A stretch of 64,000 nt of DNA from JBMTVN01 sp046047235. Lineage in GTDB: Bacteria; Verrucomicrobiota; Verrucomicrobiia; Limisphaerales; JAHDYP01. A program made the position numbers and the translations under genes. The stretch lies in NCBI GenBank assembly GCA_046047235.1, contig JBJOII010000009.1, positions 16,309 through 80,308 on the forward strand, read 5' to 3'. Positions 7,785-16,702 of the stretch are shown here, one piece after another. How positions within the stretch are numbered: the first letter of the stretch is position 1; the number at the start of each line of letters is the position of its first letter. The notes under the pieces are model-generated. The model searched no databases and was not told the DNA's origin. It was given only the letters and a program-made list of their open reading frames with translations.

Positions 7785-10741
7785 AGGACCGGCAAGCCCT
7801 TCACTCCGCCCAGCGCAAAGGCAACCCAGGCGTCTCCCGTCTCCCCTCCCAATTTACCGCCCCCAGTCGCAGGCACCACGACATACTCGACCCCACCAAT
7901 CTCGTAGACAGTCGGAGGAGCCGTCCCGTGCCACGGCAGGTCGTGACTCCACAGCTCCTCTCCATTCTCCGCATCAAAAGCTCGAATCCGCTTGTCCCGG
8001 GTCCCCGACACGAAGACCAATCCCCCCGCGGTTACGCTCGCCCCACCAAAGTTCTCGGTCCCGGTCAACGGCATGCCCAACTCCGTCAGCTCAGGATATT
8101 CCCCCAACGGCACCTTCCACACCAGCTTGCCACTGTTCAGATCCAGACAGGCCAGAGCCCCCCAAGGAGGAGTACAGCCCGGATACCCCTCATCATCCAG
8201 CAACTTCACCCAACCACCAAATGTCCACCGACCTGCCTCCCCTCCCGCCAGAACAGCGTCAGGTCGATCACGAAGAAAGAGAAAATCTGCCAAAGCCTGC
8301 TTCTCACCCCCTGTCAGATGCGCGAACGAAGGCATCCCACCCTTCCCGTGCTCCATCTGCACCAGAACCTCCTCATACTTCTTCCGATGCCTCACCCCCA
8401 CCAGCGGCGGCGCATGGTTCATCCCCCGCCGATCCACCCCGTGACACACCGCACAGTTCTTTTGAAATAGGTCACCCCCTTGTGTAAGCGGCTCATGAGC
8501 GTCATACGGCTTTTCGTCATCCCTAAATACCGTGATATACCAGGGGATCTCGTTCAGGTTCACATACAATCGGCCCTTCTGGGGATCCAACGCCGCGCCC
8601 GTCCATTCCGCACCGCCATGCTCGTTGAAAATCACCGTGGGCCGCCCGGCTTCAAACGGTTGAAACCAACCCAGATTCGCTCGCCCAACCACCTTCATCA
8701 CCCACTCCGTAGCCACCTCCGTGCGCTGAGTGACATCTTCCAAATCGAACACCTGCCGGACCAGTGGCGCAGGCACTTCCAGATCAGGCTGATACGGCCA
8801 GGTCGATTCATCCGCAATCAAAGACGCAGGCGCCTTTCGAAGCCGGAACGGAAACAACGGCTTCCCCGTCATCCGATCCAGAACCAGCGTGTTACCCAGC
8901 TTGCTCACTGCCGCCACAACATCAACTCGTCGCCCCTCTCGCTCCACTGTCGCCAACACCGGCGGGCTGGGAATATCCCAATCCCATATATCATGCCGCA
9001 CTTCCTGAAAATGCCACCTCCGCTCCCCGGTCAACGCATCCAACGCCACAATACAGTTGGCAAAAAGGTTCCTCCCAACATGCCCCATGCCCAGAAAATC
9101 CGGCTTCGGTGAACCGGTCGTTACATAGGCTAAACCACGATCGGCATCCATGGCCATGCCCCCCCAGCAGTTCGCCCCCTGCTCAGGACCAAGCCACGTG
9201 TCCGCCCCAAACTCGCCAGCCTGAGGAATAGTATGAAACCGCCAGATCAACTCCCCCGTCCGAACGTCATAGCCAAATACGTCGCGCTCAAAACCAGGGA
9301 TGACAAAAACATGCCGATATACCGCCCCGGAAACCGTCGCTGCCGTGGGCAAACGAACTCGCCCGTTCTCACCAAACTCCTGAATCGGCCTGCCATCCTC
9401 GGCATCAATCGCAAACACCCACCGCCCCGCGCCAAACAAGAGACGTCCGGTGTGGCCAACCTCCCCGGGCCAATAGACCAGTCCACGGCGCGCAGGATCA
9501 TCCGCCAGTCCGGCGCTTTCACCCCGAAGATCAGGCTTAAACCTCCAACGCTCTTCCCCAGTCGAGCCATCTACCGCGACGACACAATCGCCTGGGGTCG
9601 GCGTCACCAACAACCCTTTGACCACGATCGGATTGCATTGAATATTGCCTTCACCATCCCCACTCCGATACGTCCACGCCACTCCAAGTTGCTTCACGTT
9701 CCCGCGATGTATCTGCCCGAGGGAAGAGTAGCGACTGCAGGCATCGTCGCCGTGAGAACGGTTCCAGCCCTTGAAATCACCCGCCTCGTATTCCCTCAAC
9801 GCAGGTGTGAGTTCGTCTGTCCTCGCCGCAGGCACCACTCGATAAGGTGCCCCGCCTTGCATAAGCCGAGTCCGCGTGCTTTCCAAACCCTCCAAATTCC
9901 CCCGCAATGTCTCCTCGCTGTCCGTCTCAGGACGATGATCCAACACCCCAACCGGCCCCGCCCAACCACTCTCGATAACCACACGAATCATCTCCTCCTC
10001 CAAGTCGCCCTCCCCAATCTGCAGGATCTTGCGGCCCTTCGCCTCACCATCCTCGACCATACCGTTTAGATTCACCGCCAGCAAATAGGGCTGCATCACA
10101 CCAAACATCTCCTTGAACCGCCCACTGTGCTCATGCCCGTGATGGAAGTTGTAAACAATCCCAACGTTGGACAAACCCATCGCGCGGATCACCTCAACCT
10201 GATGCTCCGGCTCACCAAACCACCCGCCGTGGTTGTAAAGACCAAGCTCACAACCAATCTCCCCCGCCGCCTTCGCAATCGGCTCCAACACACGAACAGC
10301 CGCCCTCACCTTCTCCAAGTCATCAGTAGACCCCGGAGCAGGATCCCCCAGCGTCACCCAGAGCTGGCACCGCACGGAGTACCGCTTCAATACGTCAAGA
10401 ATGCCCCGGCTCACTTCCCCCAAATCAGCCGGAAACCACCATGCCTTAAGCTCAATCCCATGTCGTCGCAGGGCCTGAACCTCCTCGTCAAAAGTCGGAA
10501 TGTGTTCCTCCCTCCAATCATAAGCCACACGCCTCAAGCCCAGCCTCTCCAACATCTCCGCACGTTCCTCGGGCCCTCTCCTTTTGGCATCAAACGGCAC
10601 AATACACCACGCCACCAGATTGGTCGGAGCCAACAGGTCCACATCCACCCCATCCTCTCCGGCCTCCACCCCACCCAACCCCACTTGCGCACCTCCCAAA
10701 ATGGCCGCAAAAAGAAGAGCAACAAAGTTCCGCCAGTGCAT
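7778..10741 (-). CDS. Fusion: sugar-isomerase-like TIM barrel + PQQ quinoprotein with cytochrome c domain
   Basis: This 987-residue protein has a signal peptide (about 1-27), then a domain (about 38-300) resembling secreted xylose-isomerase/AP-endonuclease-2-like sugar phosphate isomerases: GLYNHGGWFGEP, then NFHHGHEHSGRF and a final GPVGVLDHRPE segment. From about 322 (FKGWNRSHGDDACSRYS) it becomes a quinoprotein beta-propeller homologous to the gene at 1078-3246, with RHDIWDWDIPSPPVL, a haem motif CAVCH at 763-767, GGMPSF as possible axial-Met segment, and the terminal GGASVTAGGLVFVSG blade. A periplasmic enzyme oxidising a sugar or polyol is likely; whether the barrel is catalytic or a binding module is unknown. 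The first 21 residues after ATG look like a normal signal sequence. An unbroken reading frame supports a true fusion. Confidence 0.88.
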   Translation of the reverse strand: MHWRNFVALLFAAILGGAQVGLGGVEAGEDGVDVDLLAPTNLVAWCIVPFDAKRRGPEERAEMLERLGLRRVAYDWREEHIPTFDEEVQALRRHGIELKAWWFPADLGEVSRGILDVLKRYSVRCQLWVTLGDPAPGSTDDLEKVRAAVRVLEPIAKAAGEIGCELGLYNHGGWFGEPEHQVEVIRAMGLSNVGIVYNFHHGHEHSGRFKEMFGVMQPYLLAVNLNGMVEDGEAKGRKILQIGEGDLEEEMIRVVIESGWAGPVGVLDHRPETDSEETLRGNLEGLESTRTRLMQGGAPYRVVPAARTDELTPALREYEAGDFKGWNRSHGDDACSRYSSLGQIHRGNVKQLGVAWTYRSGDGEGNIQCNPIVVKGLLVTPTPGDCVVAVDGSTGEERWRFKPDLRGESAGLADDPARRGLVYWPGEVGHTGRLLFGAGRWVFAIDAEDGRPIQEFGENGRVRLPTAATVSGAVYRHVFVIPGFERDVFGYDVRTGELIWRFHTIPQAGEFGADTWLGPEQGANCWGGMAMDADRGLAYVTTGSPKPDFLGMGHVGRNLFANCIVALDALTGERRWHFQEVRHDIWDWDIPSPPVLATVEREGRRVDVVAAVSKLGNTLVLDRMTGKPLFPFRLRKAPASLIADESTWPYQPDLEVPAPLVRQVFDLEDVTQRTEVATEWVMKVVGRANLGWFQPFEAGRPTVIFNEHGGAEWTGAALDPQKGRLYVNLNEIPWYITVFRDDEKPYDAHEPLTQGGDLFQKNCAVCHGVDRRGMNHAPPLVGVRHRKKYEEVLVQMEHGKGGMPSFAHLTGGEKQALADFLFLRDRPDAVLAGGEAGRWTFGGWVKLLDDEGYPGCTPPWGALACLDLNSGKLVWKVPLGEYPELTELGMPLTGTENFGGASVTAGGLVFVSGTRDKRIRAFDAENGEELWSHDLPWHGTAPPTVYEIGGVEYVVVPATGGGKLGGETGDAWVAFALGGVKGLPVLP

Positions 10742-10886
10742 CCCTCCAAGAACCTGATGCGCCCCCCACCGTCAAGCCCTCTCATTCCCCACCCAGTTTC
10801 CTCTTCCCCTCCATCACCCCGTTCAACTACCGTCCCCACCGGAGTATCAAGGACTCGACTCCACACCATACCTCACATTTGAATAC

Positions 10887-10921
10887 CCTAACCCAAACCC
10901 CTAGCTCCTAGCCCCCAGCTC
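10887..10921. repeat. Degenerate 7-bp tandem repeat (about 5 units)
   Basis: Five consecutive heptamers (CCTAACC, CAAACCC, CTAGCTC, CTAGCCC, CCAGCTC) precede the glmS start by 8 bp. They are imperfect, but the period of seven matches the better arrays at 25637, 43941 and 58387. The rest of 10742-10929 shows no gene; it is the divergent region between the quinoprotein and glmS. Confidence 0.45.
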
Positions 10922-10929
10922 CCAAAACT

Positions 10930-12813
10930 ATGTGCGGCATCGTCGGATATATCGGTGAACAGGAAGCCAGCCCCATCATCCTTGCTGGCCTGCGCCAACT
11001 CGAATACCGCGGCTACGACAGCGCCGGCGTCAGCGTCCTCCACAACGGCTCGCTCCAAATTCGAAAACGCAAGGGGAAGATTAGCGACGGACTCGCCCGC
11101 CTGCTCCAAACCGAACCCGTGATAGGTGGGATCGGTATCGGCCATACTCGATGGGCCACCCACGGAATACCCTCCGACGAGAACTCCCACCCACACCTCG
11201 ACCAATCAGGCCGCGTCTCTCTCGTACACAACGGCGTTATCGAAAACTTCGAGGCGCTGCGGGAACAACTCACAACCCAAGGGCATACGTTCCACAGCAC
11301 AACCGATACCGAGGTCCTCGCCCACCTCGTCGGCATCCATTACGAAAAAGTGTGCGCCGACCGCGCCAACAGCCATTCCCTTCAGCACTCGGAAACCCAC
11401 CCACTCGCCCAAGCCGTGATGAACGCCCTCGCCGATGTCGTGGGCACCTACGGCATCGCCGTCCTCTGCCACGACCATCCCGACGTCATCGTCGGAGCCC
11501 GACGAGGCTCCCCCCTCATCATCGGTGTCGGCCAAAGGGAAAATCTCCTCGCCAGCGATGCAGCCGCAGTTGTCGCCCACACCCAGCAAGTGGTCTATCT
11601 CAACGATCATGACGTCGTCACAGTCCATGCCGACCGGTTCAAGGTCCAGCGCGCTGACACCGGAACAGCCGCTTACCGCATCAGCAAGCTCGATTTCAAG
11701 GCCGAGGAAGCCCAGAAGGGATCTTACGCTCACTACATGCTCAAGGAGATCTTTGAGCAGCCACGCGCCCTCGAAAATGCGCTCCGCGGCCGCCTCGACA
11801 AGGAGGAAGCCACGGCCCACTTCGGCGGCCTCAACATGACCACCGCCGAGCTCCGCGCCGTGGATCGCATCCTCATTAATGCCTGTGGTACCAGCTGGCA
11901 CGCCGCCCTCACCGGCGAATACATGATCGAAGACCTCGCCCACGTCCCGGTCGAAGTCGAATACGCCAGCGAATTCCGCTACCGCAATCCCCCCATCGAA
12001 ACCAGAACGCTCGTCCTCGTCATCAGCCAGTCCGGCGAAACCGCCGACACCCTCGCCGGCCTCCGCGAATCCCGACGCCGCGGACACAAGGTCCTGTCCA
12101 TCGTCAACGTCGTGGGCTCAACCATCGCCCGCGAGTCAGATGGCGGCATCTACCTCCACGCCGGACCCGAAATCGGTGTCGCCTCAACGAAAGCCTTCAC
12201 GGCACAAGTCACCGTCATGGCCCTCATCGCCCTGCTTATGGGACGCCTCCGCATGCTCTCCCACCGACGCGGCATGAAATGGATCACTGCCCTCGAAGCC
12301 CTCCCTCAACAAATGAAGGAAGTCCTCACGCTCAATGAACAGATCCAGCAAATCGCGCTGAAATACCAGAAGGCAGAGGATTTCTTCTTCCTGGGACGCC
12401 AGTTCAATTTCCCCGTAGCACTCGAAGGCGCCCTCAAACTCAAGGAGATCTCCTACATCCATGCGGAAGGCTATCCCGCCGCAGAAATGAAACACGGGCC
12501 CATCGCCATGATCGACGAACGCACCCCATCGGTTTTCGTCATCCCCAATGACAGCATGTTCGACAAAACCTTCTCCAACCTCGAAGAAATCAAAGCCCGC
12601 AAAGGCCCCATCATCGCCGTCACCACCCAGGACCGCGCCAACCAACTCGCCCGTAAAGCCGACGACGTGATCGCTCTCCCTTCAACTCTCGAACCGCTCT
12701 TCCCCCTCCTGGCCGCCATACCCCTCCAGCTGCTCGCCTACCACATCGCCGTCGCCCGCGGCTGCGACGTCGACAAACCCCGCAATCTCGCCAAATCGGT
12801 CACAGTGGAATAG
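10930..12813 (+). CDS. glmS: Glutamine--fructose-6-phosphate aminotransferase (isomerising)
   Basis: GlmS makes glucosamine-6-phosphate from fructose-6-phosphate and glutamine, the first committed step toward UDP-GlcNAc, peptidoglycan and LPS. The 627-residue protein begins MCGIVGYIG, exposing the N-terminal nucleophile Cys2 of the class II glutaminase domain; GHTRWATHG and TDTEVLAHL follow. Two SIS sugar-isomerase domains follow, with ISQSGETADTLAGLRESRRRG, ASTKAFTAQV and HAEGYPAAEMKHGPIA, and the C-terminus ends in DKPRNLAKSVTVE as in the family. Length is slightly above the usual 609. The leader is only about 190 bp, is C-rich, and shows no recognisable glmS ribozyme. No clear ribosome-binding site precedes the ATG. 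Confidence 0.98.
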   Translation: MCGIVGYIGEQEASPIILAGLRQLEYRGYDSAGVSVLHNGSLQIRKRKGKISDGLARLLQTEPVIGGIGIGHTRWATHGIPSDENSHPHLDQSGRVSLVHNGVIENFEALREQLTTQGHTFHSTTDTEVLAHLVGIHYEKVCADRANSHSLQHSETHPLAQAVMNALADVVGTYGIAVLCHDHPDVIVGARRGSPLIIGVGQRENLLASDAAAVVAHTQQVVYLNDHDVVTVHADRFKVQRADTGTAAYRISKLDFKAEEAQKGSYAHYMLKEIFEQPRALENALRGRLDKEEATAHFGGLNMTTAELRAVDRILINACGTSWHAALTGEYMIEDLAHVPVEVEYASEFRYRNPPIETRTLVLVISQSGETADTLAGLRESRRRGHKVLSIVNVVGSTIARESDGGIYLHAGPEIGVASTKAFTAQVTVMALIALLMGRLRMLSHRRGMKWITALEALPQQMKEVLTLNEQIQQIALKYQKAEDFFFLGRQFNFPVALEGALKLKEISYIHAEGYPAAEMKHGPIAMIDERTPSVFVIPNDSMFDKTFSNLEEIKARKGPIIAVTTQDRANQLARKADDVIALPSTLEPLFPLLAAIPLQLLAYHIAVARGCDVDKPRNLAKSVTVE

Positions 12814-12832
12814 CCCAGGCTGGGGGAGTTGT

Positions 12833-13828
12833 TTACTCAAAGGCGTAAACCTGCTCCCAGTCCCGCTCCATATCCACAATAACCCACCCCCTCGACCCAG
12901 CCTCATCCAAACCCTTCGATAACCTCCCAACGGGGGATTGCCGGTCATACGCCCATTCCCTCCCACCATCGGTATGATGCAGCAACAACCCCATCCGCGC
13001 GCCCTCACCGGCCGTCGTCCACTCCAACATCTGAAAATCCCCATCAGAATTGCCAAACGCCAGAATCGGGCGTCGCCCAATCTGGGTATAAATCCCAACC
13101 GGCTTACCCGCCTTGTCATCGATAAACTCCAGCTCCGGCACCTTCACCAAAACCGGAACTCCCTCCCGCACCTCATATTTCACCCGCAACCTGGAACCGA
13201 TCACCTGTTCCCTTGACACTCCATATACGCCTTCCACCCAAGGTCGCATAAAGTCTACGCCCCCCCCGGAAACGATATACGTCTTGAACCCGTTCGCTCT
13301 CAAATACTCCAGAAGCTCCACCATGGGCGAATACACCAACTCGGTGTAACGCCTCCCCTTAGTCGGGTGCTTCGCCTGGCCTACCCAATCCAACACGTTC
13401 CGCTCATACTCCTCCGTGCTCATCCCCGCCGAAACCGCCATCGCCATCTCCATCAAACCCTCCTCGCCCTTGGCTAAAGCTGACTTGGAATCCCCCCGCA
13501 ATACGGACGCAAAAGGCTCATGTTCCTTCCATTCCGGATGCTCCGATGCCAGCTCTCGTATCCGGTCGAACATAAACAACGCCTGAAAATAAAGCGGCTG
13601 CTCACTCCAGAGCGTGCCGTCGTTGTCAAAAACCGCCACTCGCTCCGCCACCGGGACAAAGCTCTCGGAACCCTCCCTCGTCACTCGCTCAACAAACTGC
13701 AGAATAGCCCGCCGGCTCTCCGTGTCGCGCCATGATGATAAAGATGCGGCACTCAAAGCGGCCTGCACAAACAACAGTCCGACCCCGACCAGAATCCCGA
13801 TATGCATGCTCCTCGAGTTCATTCTCAT
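12833..13828 (-). CDS. Secreted HAD-superfamily hydrolase
   Basis: The 331-residue product starts with a signal peptide (about residues 8-28, ending near ALSAA). HAD motif I is VFDNDGTLW with Asp68 and Asp70 as nucleophile and acid/base. Motif II is the YIVSGGG segment, and motif IV is FGNSDGDFQML. The arrangement resembles phosphoserine-phosphatase-like HADs that are exported in Bacteroidota and PVC bacteria, and phosphomonoester hydrolysis is likely. The gene lies downstream of the sulfatase, separated from it by a terminator, so it is probably transcribed alone. A second in-frame ATG two codons in has the better ribosome-binding site; the first is kept. The substrate is unknown. Confidence 0.82.
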   Translation of the reverse strand: MRMNSRSMHIGILVGVGLLFVQAALSAASLSSWRDTESRRAILQFVERVTREGSESFVPVAERVAVFDNDGTLWSEQPLYFQALFMFDRIRELASEHPEWKEHEPFASVLRGDSKSALAKGEEGLMEMAMAVSAGMSTEEYERNVLDWVGQAKHPTKGRRYTELVYSPMVELLEYLRANGFKTYIVSGGGVDFMRPWVEGVYGVSREQVIGSRLRVKYEVREGVPVLVKVPELEFIDDKAGKPVGIYTQIGRRPILAFGNSDGDFQMLEWTTAGEGARMGLLLHHTDGGREWAYDRQSPVGRLSKGLDEAGSRGWVIVDMERDWEQVYAFE

Positions 13829-13846
13829 GTCCTTCTTCCTTCTCTC

Positions 13847-13880
13847 AAAAAAGGGGTGCCGCGATCATCACGACACCCCT
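13847..13880 (-). terminator. Rho-independent terminator of the sulfatase gene
   Basis: On the minus strand AGGGGTG, a 15-nt loop and CACCCCT are followed by a run of six T residues (complement of 13847-13852). The arms occupy 13874-13880 and 13852-13858. It lies about 25 bp after the sulfatase stop. Confidence 0.75.
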
Positions 13881-13906
13881 GACACTTAACAAAACCCGCC
13901 AACGGA

Positions 13907-15499
13907 TTAATGGCTGCCAACAGCCGCCTCGATCTGCTTCTGGATCTTCTCCAGATTGAACGACCCGGGCGACTGGCTGGGCGGATAATCCTTCATCGTC
14001 ATCAGGAACTGTCCGCAGAGCTGCTGCATCGGCACGATCACGTAGGGCCGATCCAGGAACCAGTCATGATAGGTGTTGGAATTGTGCTGGGCCTTCTCGA
14101 AAGGATCACGGCGCATGTGGAACAACAACGGTATGCGCAACTCGGTAAAGGGCTCACGCCATACACCAAACTGCTGACCACGATTCTCCATGAAGACCGC
14201 CTTCCAGTCATACAATCGCAAGGCCACGATCTGGCCGTCATCGTTCACGTAGTAGAACTCCTTCCGCGGAGACTCCGTCACCTTGCCCGACAAGTAATCC
14301 AGCTGGTTGTAGCCATCGATGTAATTCCGATATTTCCGGCCATTCAGCTCAACACCCTGCTTGAGCCTGTCCTTGATGTCCGGTGCCCCGGCGGCTGCCG
14401 CGAATGTCGGCAACCAGTCCTCGTGGGAAACAATGCCATTCAAGGTCACGTCCGCCGGAAAATGCCCCGGCCACCGCACAAAGGCCGGAACGCGATACGC
14501 CCCCTCCCAGTTCGAGTTCTTCTCGCTGCGGAAAGGTGTGGTTCCGGCATCCGGCCACGTATTGTAATGCGGCCCGTTGTCGGTTGAATAAAAGACGATC
14601 GTGCTGTCCGCGATACCAAGCTCATCCAACAGATTCAGCAACTGACCCACATGCAGGTCGTGCTCCACCATACCGTCGGCATACTCGTCAGATGTCGGAC
14701 CCGCCAGGTTCTTGTGCTCCTCCTTCACGTGTGTCCGGAAATGCATCCGTGTGCCGTTCCACCAGCAGAAGAATGGCTTGCCCGCCTTGTTCTGCCTCTG
14801 GATAAAGTCCTTCGCCGCCGCCACGGTCTCGTCGTCAATCGTCTCCATCCGCTTCGCGGTCAGCGGACCCGTGTCCTCAATTGTTTGCCCACCCTTGCCA
14901 TCCGCCTTGCACTTCAACACGCCCCGAGGACCATACTGCTCGCGGAAGGTCTTGCCGCTCGGCAGCACGAAATCTCCGGGATAATCCCGGTTCTCCGGCT
15001 CTTCCTCTGCGTTCAAGTGGTACAGGTTACCCATGAACTCATCAAAGCCATGCATCGTCGGCAGATGCTCATTCAAGTCCCCCTGGTGATTCTTGCCAAA
15101 CTGACCGGTCATGTAACCCTGCGACTTCATCACGGTCGCAATGGTCACATCCGTCTTCTGCCATCCCTCTTTCGCCCCAGGCAAACCCACCTTGGTCATG
15201 CCCGTCCTTACGGGAACGTTGCCACCCAAAAATGCCGCCCGACCCGCTGTGCAACTCTGCTGCCCGTAATAGTCCGTAAAGGACACACCCTCCTTGGCAA
15301 TCCGGTCAATATTCGGGGTCCGATACCCCATCATCCCCCGGTTGTTGTGGCTGATGTTCCAGGTCCCAATGTCGTCACCCCAGATGACAAGGATATTAGG
15401 CTGGGCTGCCTGAACCTGCATCACGGAAGACACACTAAACGCCAGGGCACAAAGCCCAAGGCTCCAGAACACTCTCTGCATTCGGTTTTCTCTCTTCAT
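13907..15499 (-). CDS. Type I sulfatase (arylsulfatase-like), secreted
   Basis: The protein hydrolyses sulfate esters using formylglycine. The start chosen is the ATG at 15499, giving about 530 residues with a signal peptide ending near VQAAQ; a GTG seven codons upstream is also possible. Metal-binding Asp residues are in ILVIWGDD and a NGPHYNTWPDAG segment follows later. The modification motif is CTAGR (Cys about 83), the CxAxR variant, within QSCTAGRAAFLGG. The sequence DNGPH, GNLYHLNAEEEPE and FWPG-like segments fit arylsulfatase A-like relatives. No formylglycine-generating enzyme or anSME gene is in the window. The neighbours (SGNH hydrolase, sialate O-acetylesterase) suggest removal of sulfate and acyl decorations from polysaccharides. 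Confidence 0.92.
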   Translation of the reverse strand: MKRENRMQRVFWSLGLCALAFSVSSVMQVQAAQPNILVIWGDDIGTWNISHNNRGMMGYRTPNIDRIAKEGVSFTDYYGQQSCTAGRAAFLGGNVPVRTGMTKVGLPGAKEGWQKTDVTIATVMKSQGYMTGQFGKNHQGDLNEHLPTMHGFDEFMGNLYHLNAEEEPENRDYPGDFVLPSGKTFREQYGPRGVLKCKADGKGGQTIEDTGPLTAKRMETIDDETVAAAKDFIQRQNKAGKPFFCWWNGTRMHFRTHVKEEHKNLAGPTSDEYADGMVEHDLHVGQLLNLLDELGIADSTIVFYSTDNGPHYNTWPDAGTTPFRSEKNSNWEGAYRVPAFVRWPGHFPADVTLNGIVSHEDWLPTFAAAAGAPDIKDRLKQGVELNGRKYRNYIDGYNQLDYLSGKVTESPRKEFYYVNDDGQIVALRLYDWKAVFMENRGQQFGVWREPFTELRIPLLFHMRRDPFEKAQHNSNTYHDWFLDRPYVIVPMQQLCGQFLMTMKDYPPSQSPGSFNLEKIQKQIEAAVGSH

Positions 15500-15534
15500 A
15501 ATCTGCTTTGGGCTCCTCACAGCACCTCTACTTT

Positions 15535-15551
15535 GCCTTTTACCAAAAGGC
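15535..15551 (-). promoter_or_regulatory. Leader hairpin upstream of the sulfatase
   Basis: GCCTTTT (15535-15541) and AAAAGGC (15545-15551) form a 7-bp stem with a 3-nt loop, about 36 bp upstream of the sulfatase ATG. It could act in the mRNA leader or at DNA level; function is unknown. Confidence 0.35.
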
Positions 15552-15562
15552 TCTTACCTGCT

Positions 15563-15597
15563 CAGGCATTCACACTCCAACGAGGCCAGGCATTCAC
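15563..15597 (-). promoter_or_regulatory. Direct repeat CAGGCATTCAC, 24-bp spacing
   Basis: The 11-mer CAGGCATTCAC occurs at 15563-15573 and again at 15587-15597, upstream of the sulfatase, with a looser CATTCACT at about 15649. The spacing is near two helical turns. It may be an operator. Apart from this and the hairpin, 15500-15734 holds no gene. Confidence 0.35.
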
Positions 15598-15734
15598 TCA
15601 TAATTTGCAACATGCTATGCATGAGGGTGCCTCAACATGACATGCTCCATTCACTTTGCAACACTGAGGTTCTTATAGACACAATAATGCGTACGAATAG
15701 AAATCCAGCCACCCCTCGCCAATATCCACTCCGT

Positions 15735-16670
15735 TCAGCGCCTCAGGTCATCGATCTCCTGCCGGATAGCCTTGGCAACATCCTCTGTGTCCCCCAAATC
15801 CTGCGGTTCAACGGTCTTCTCCCGCGTATAGCCAATATGCCGCATCCATCCATCCCAGCGATGCCTGCGCAAACGGTCGACTGCCACGTAGAGCGGATCA
15901 CTCAACACATCAGCTATGGCTTGCGCCGGGACCTCCACACCCAGGGCCTCAATAACCACCTTCGCCATGACTAGGTGCCCCTCGTCCCCGGGATGAACCT
16001 TGTCCGGTGAAAATACCTCCGCACGCCCATCGCGGGCCGCCCGCATCGGCCCGTGCAAGTCAATCACCCGAACCCCAGCCTGCGCCAGCGTCAGTTCCCA
16101 ATCTCCATACACACCAAGCACCTCATCATAGCCCTTGGCTCCCTCACCTCCTGAATCGTCATAGATCGGGGGCGTCACCAGAAAGATCTCCTCAACCCCC
16201 GCCTCCCGACAATCGGCAATCAACCGCCTCACGCCGCGCTTGAAAGCCGCAAACCGCCCGGCATCCAGGGGCATGTAGATGGCGTCGTTCATCCCGTAGC
16301 AGGCAAACACAACCTCCGGCTTCAGCTTCGCCAGGACGCCCCCTAACCGGTCAAACAAACAGGGCCGGGGAAAAGCCCCACCCGCGTGGCCCTCCTCGCT
16401 CAAGCCCGATACGGTCTCACTCCCCAAACCAAGCGAGTAAATGTTGAACTGCTTCTCCGGAAACAACTGGTTCAGGTAATACCCAACAAAACTCACATAG
16501 CGTCCGTCCTGGGTAATACTATCCCCCAAAAACAGGACACGCTTCCCCTCCAGGAGTCCCACTAGGCCGCCATCCCGCCCCGTGATTGCCTCTTGTCCAC
16601 CCATTGTCAGGTGACCAATCAGCATACCCAATACACATACCAACCAGCCGCTTCGTAGTCGCAACCTCAT
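15735..16670 (-). CDS. SGNH/GDSL-family hydrolase, secreted
   Basis: The product (311 residues from the ATG at 16670) has a signal peptide (about 8-25) and SGNH blocks: block I FLGDSITQDG with Ser51, the Asn of CYGMNDA near 128 as block III, and a C-terminal SPDKVHPGDEGH with Asp223 and His226 as block V. This fits an esterase removing acyl groups from carbohydrates. An upstream ATG would add 54 residues overlapping the previous gene, so the internal start, which follows a signal peptide, is preferred. The gap to the upstream sialate O-acetylesterase is 32 bp, consistent with an operon of two carbohydrate esterases. Confidence 0.85.
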   Translation of the reverse strand: MRLRLRSGWLVCVLGMLIGHLTMGGQEAITGRDGGLVGLLEGKRVLFLGDSITQDGRYVSFVGYYLNQLFPEKQFNIYSLGLGSETVSGLSEEGHAGGAFPRPCLFDRLGGVLAKLKPEVVFACYGMNDAIYMPLDAGRFAAFKRGVRRLIADCREAGVEEIFLVTPPIYDDSGGEGAKGYDEVLGVYGDWELTLAQAGVRVIDLHGPMRAARDGRAEVFSPDKVHPGDEGHLVMAKVVIEALGVEVPAQAIADVLSDPLYVAVDRLRRHRWDGWMRHIGYTREKTVEPQDLGDTEDVAKAIRQEIDDLRR

Positions 16671-16702
16671 CACTCGTGATTCCTTGGTTCTAGCACCGCG
16701 CT

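Noticed and set aside
10742..10929. glmS ribozyme upstream of glmS
   Set aside because: The leader is short and C-rich with no recognisable ribozyme core; the repeats there are heptamers.
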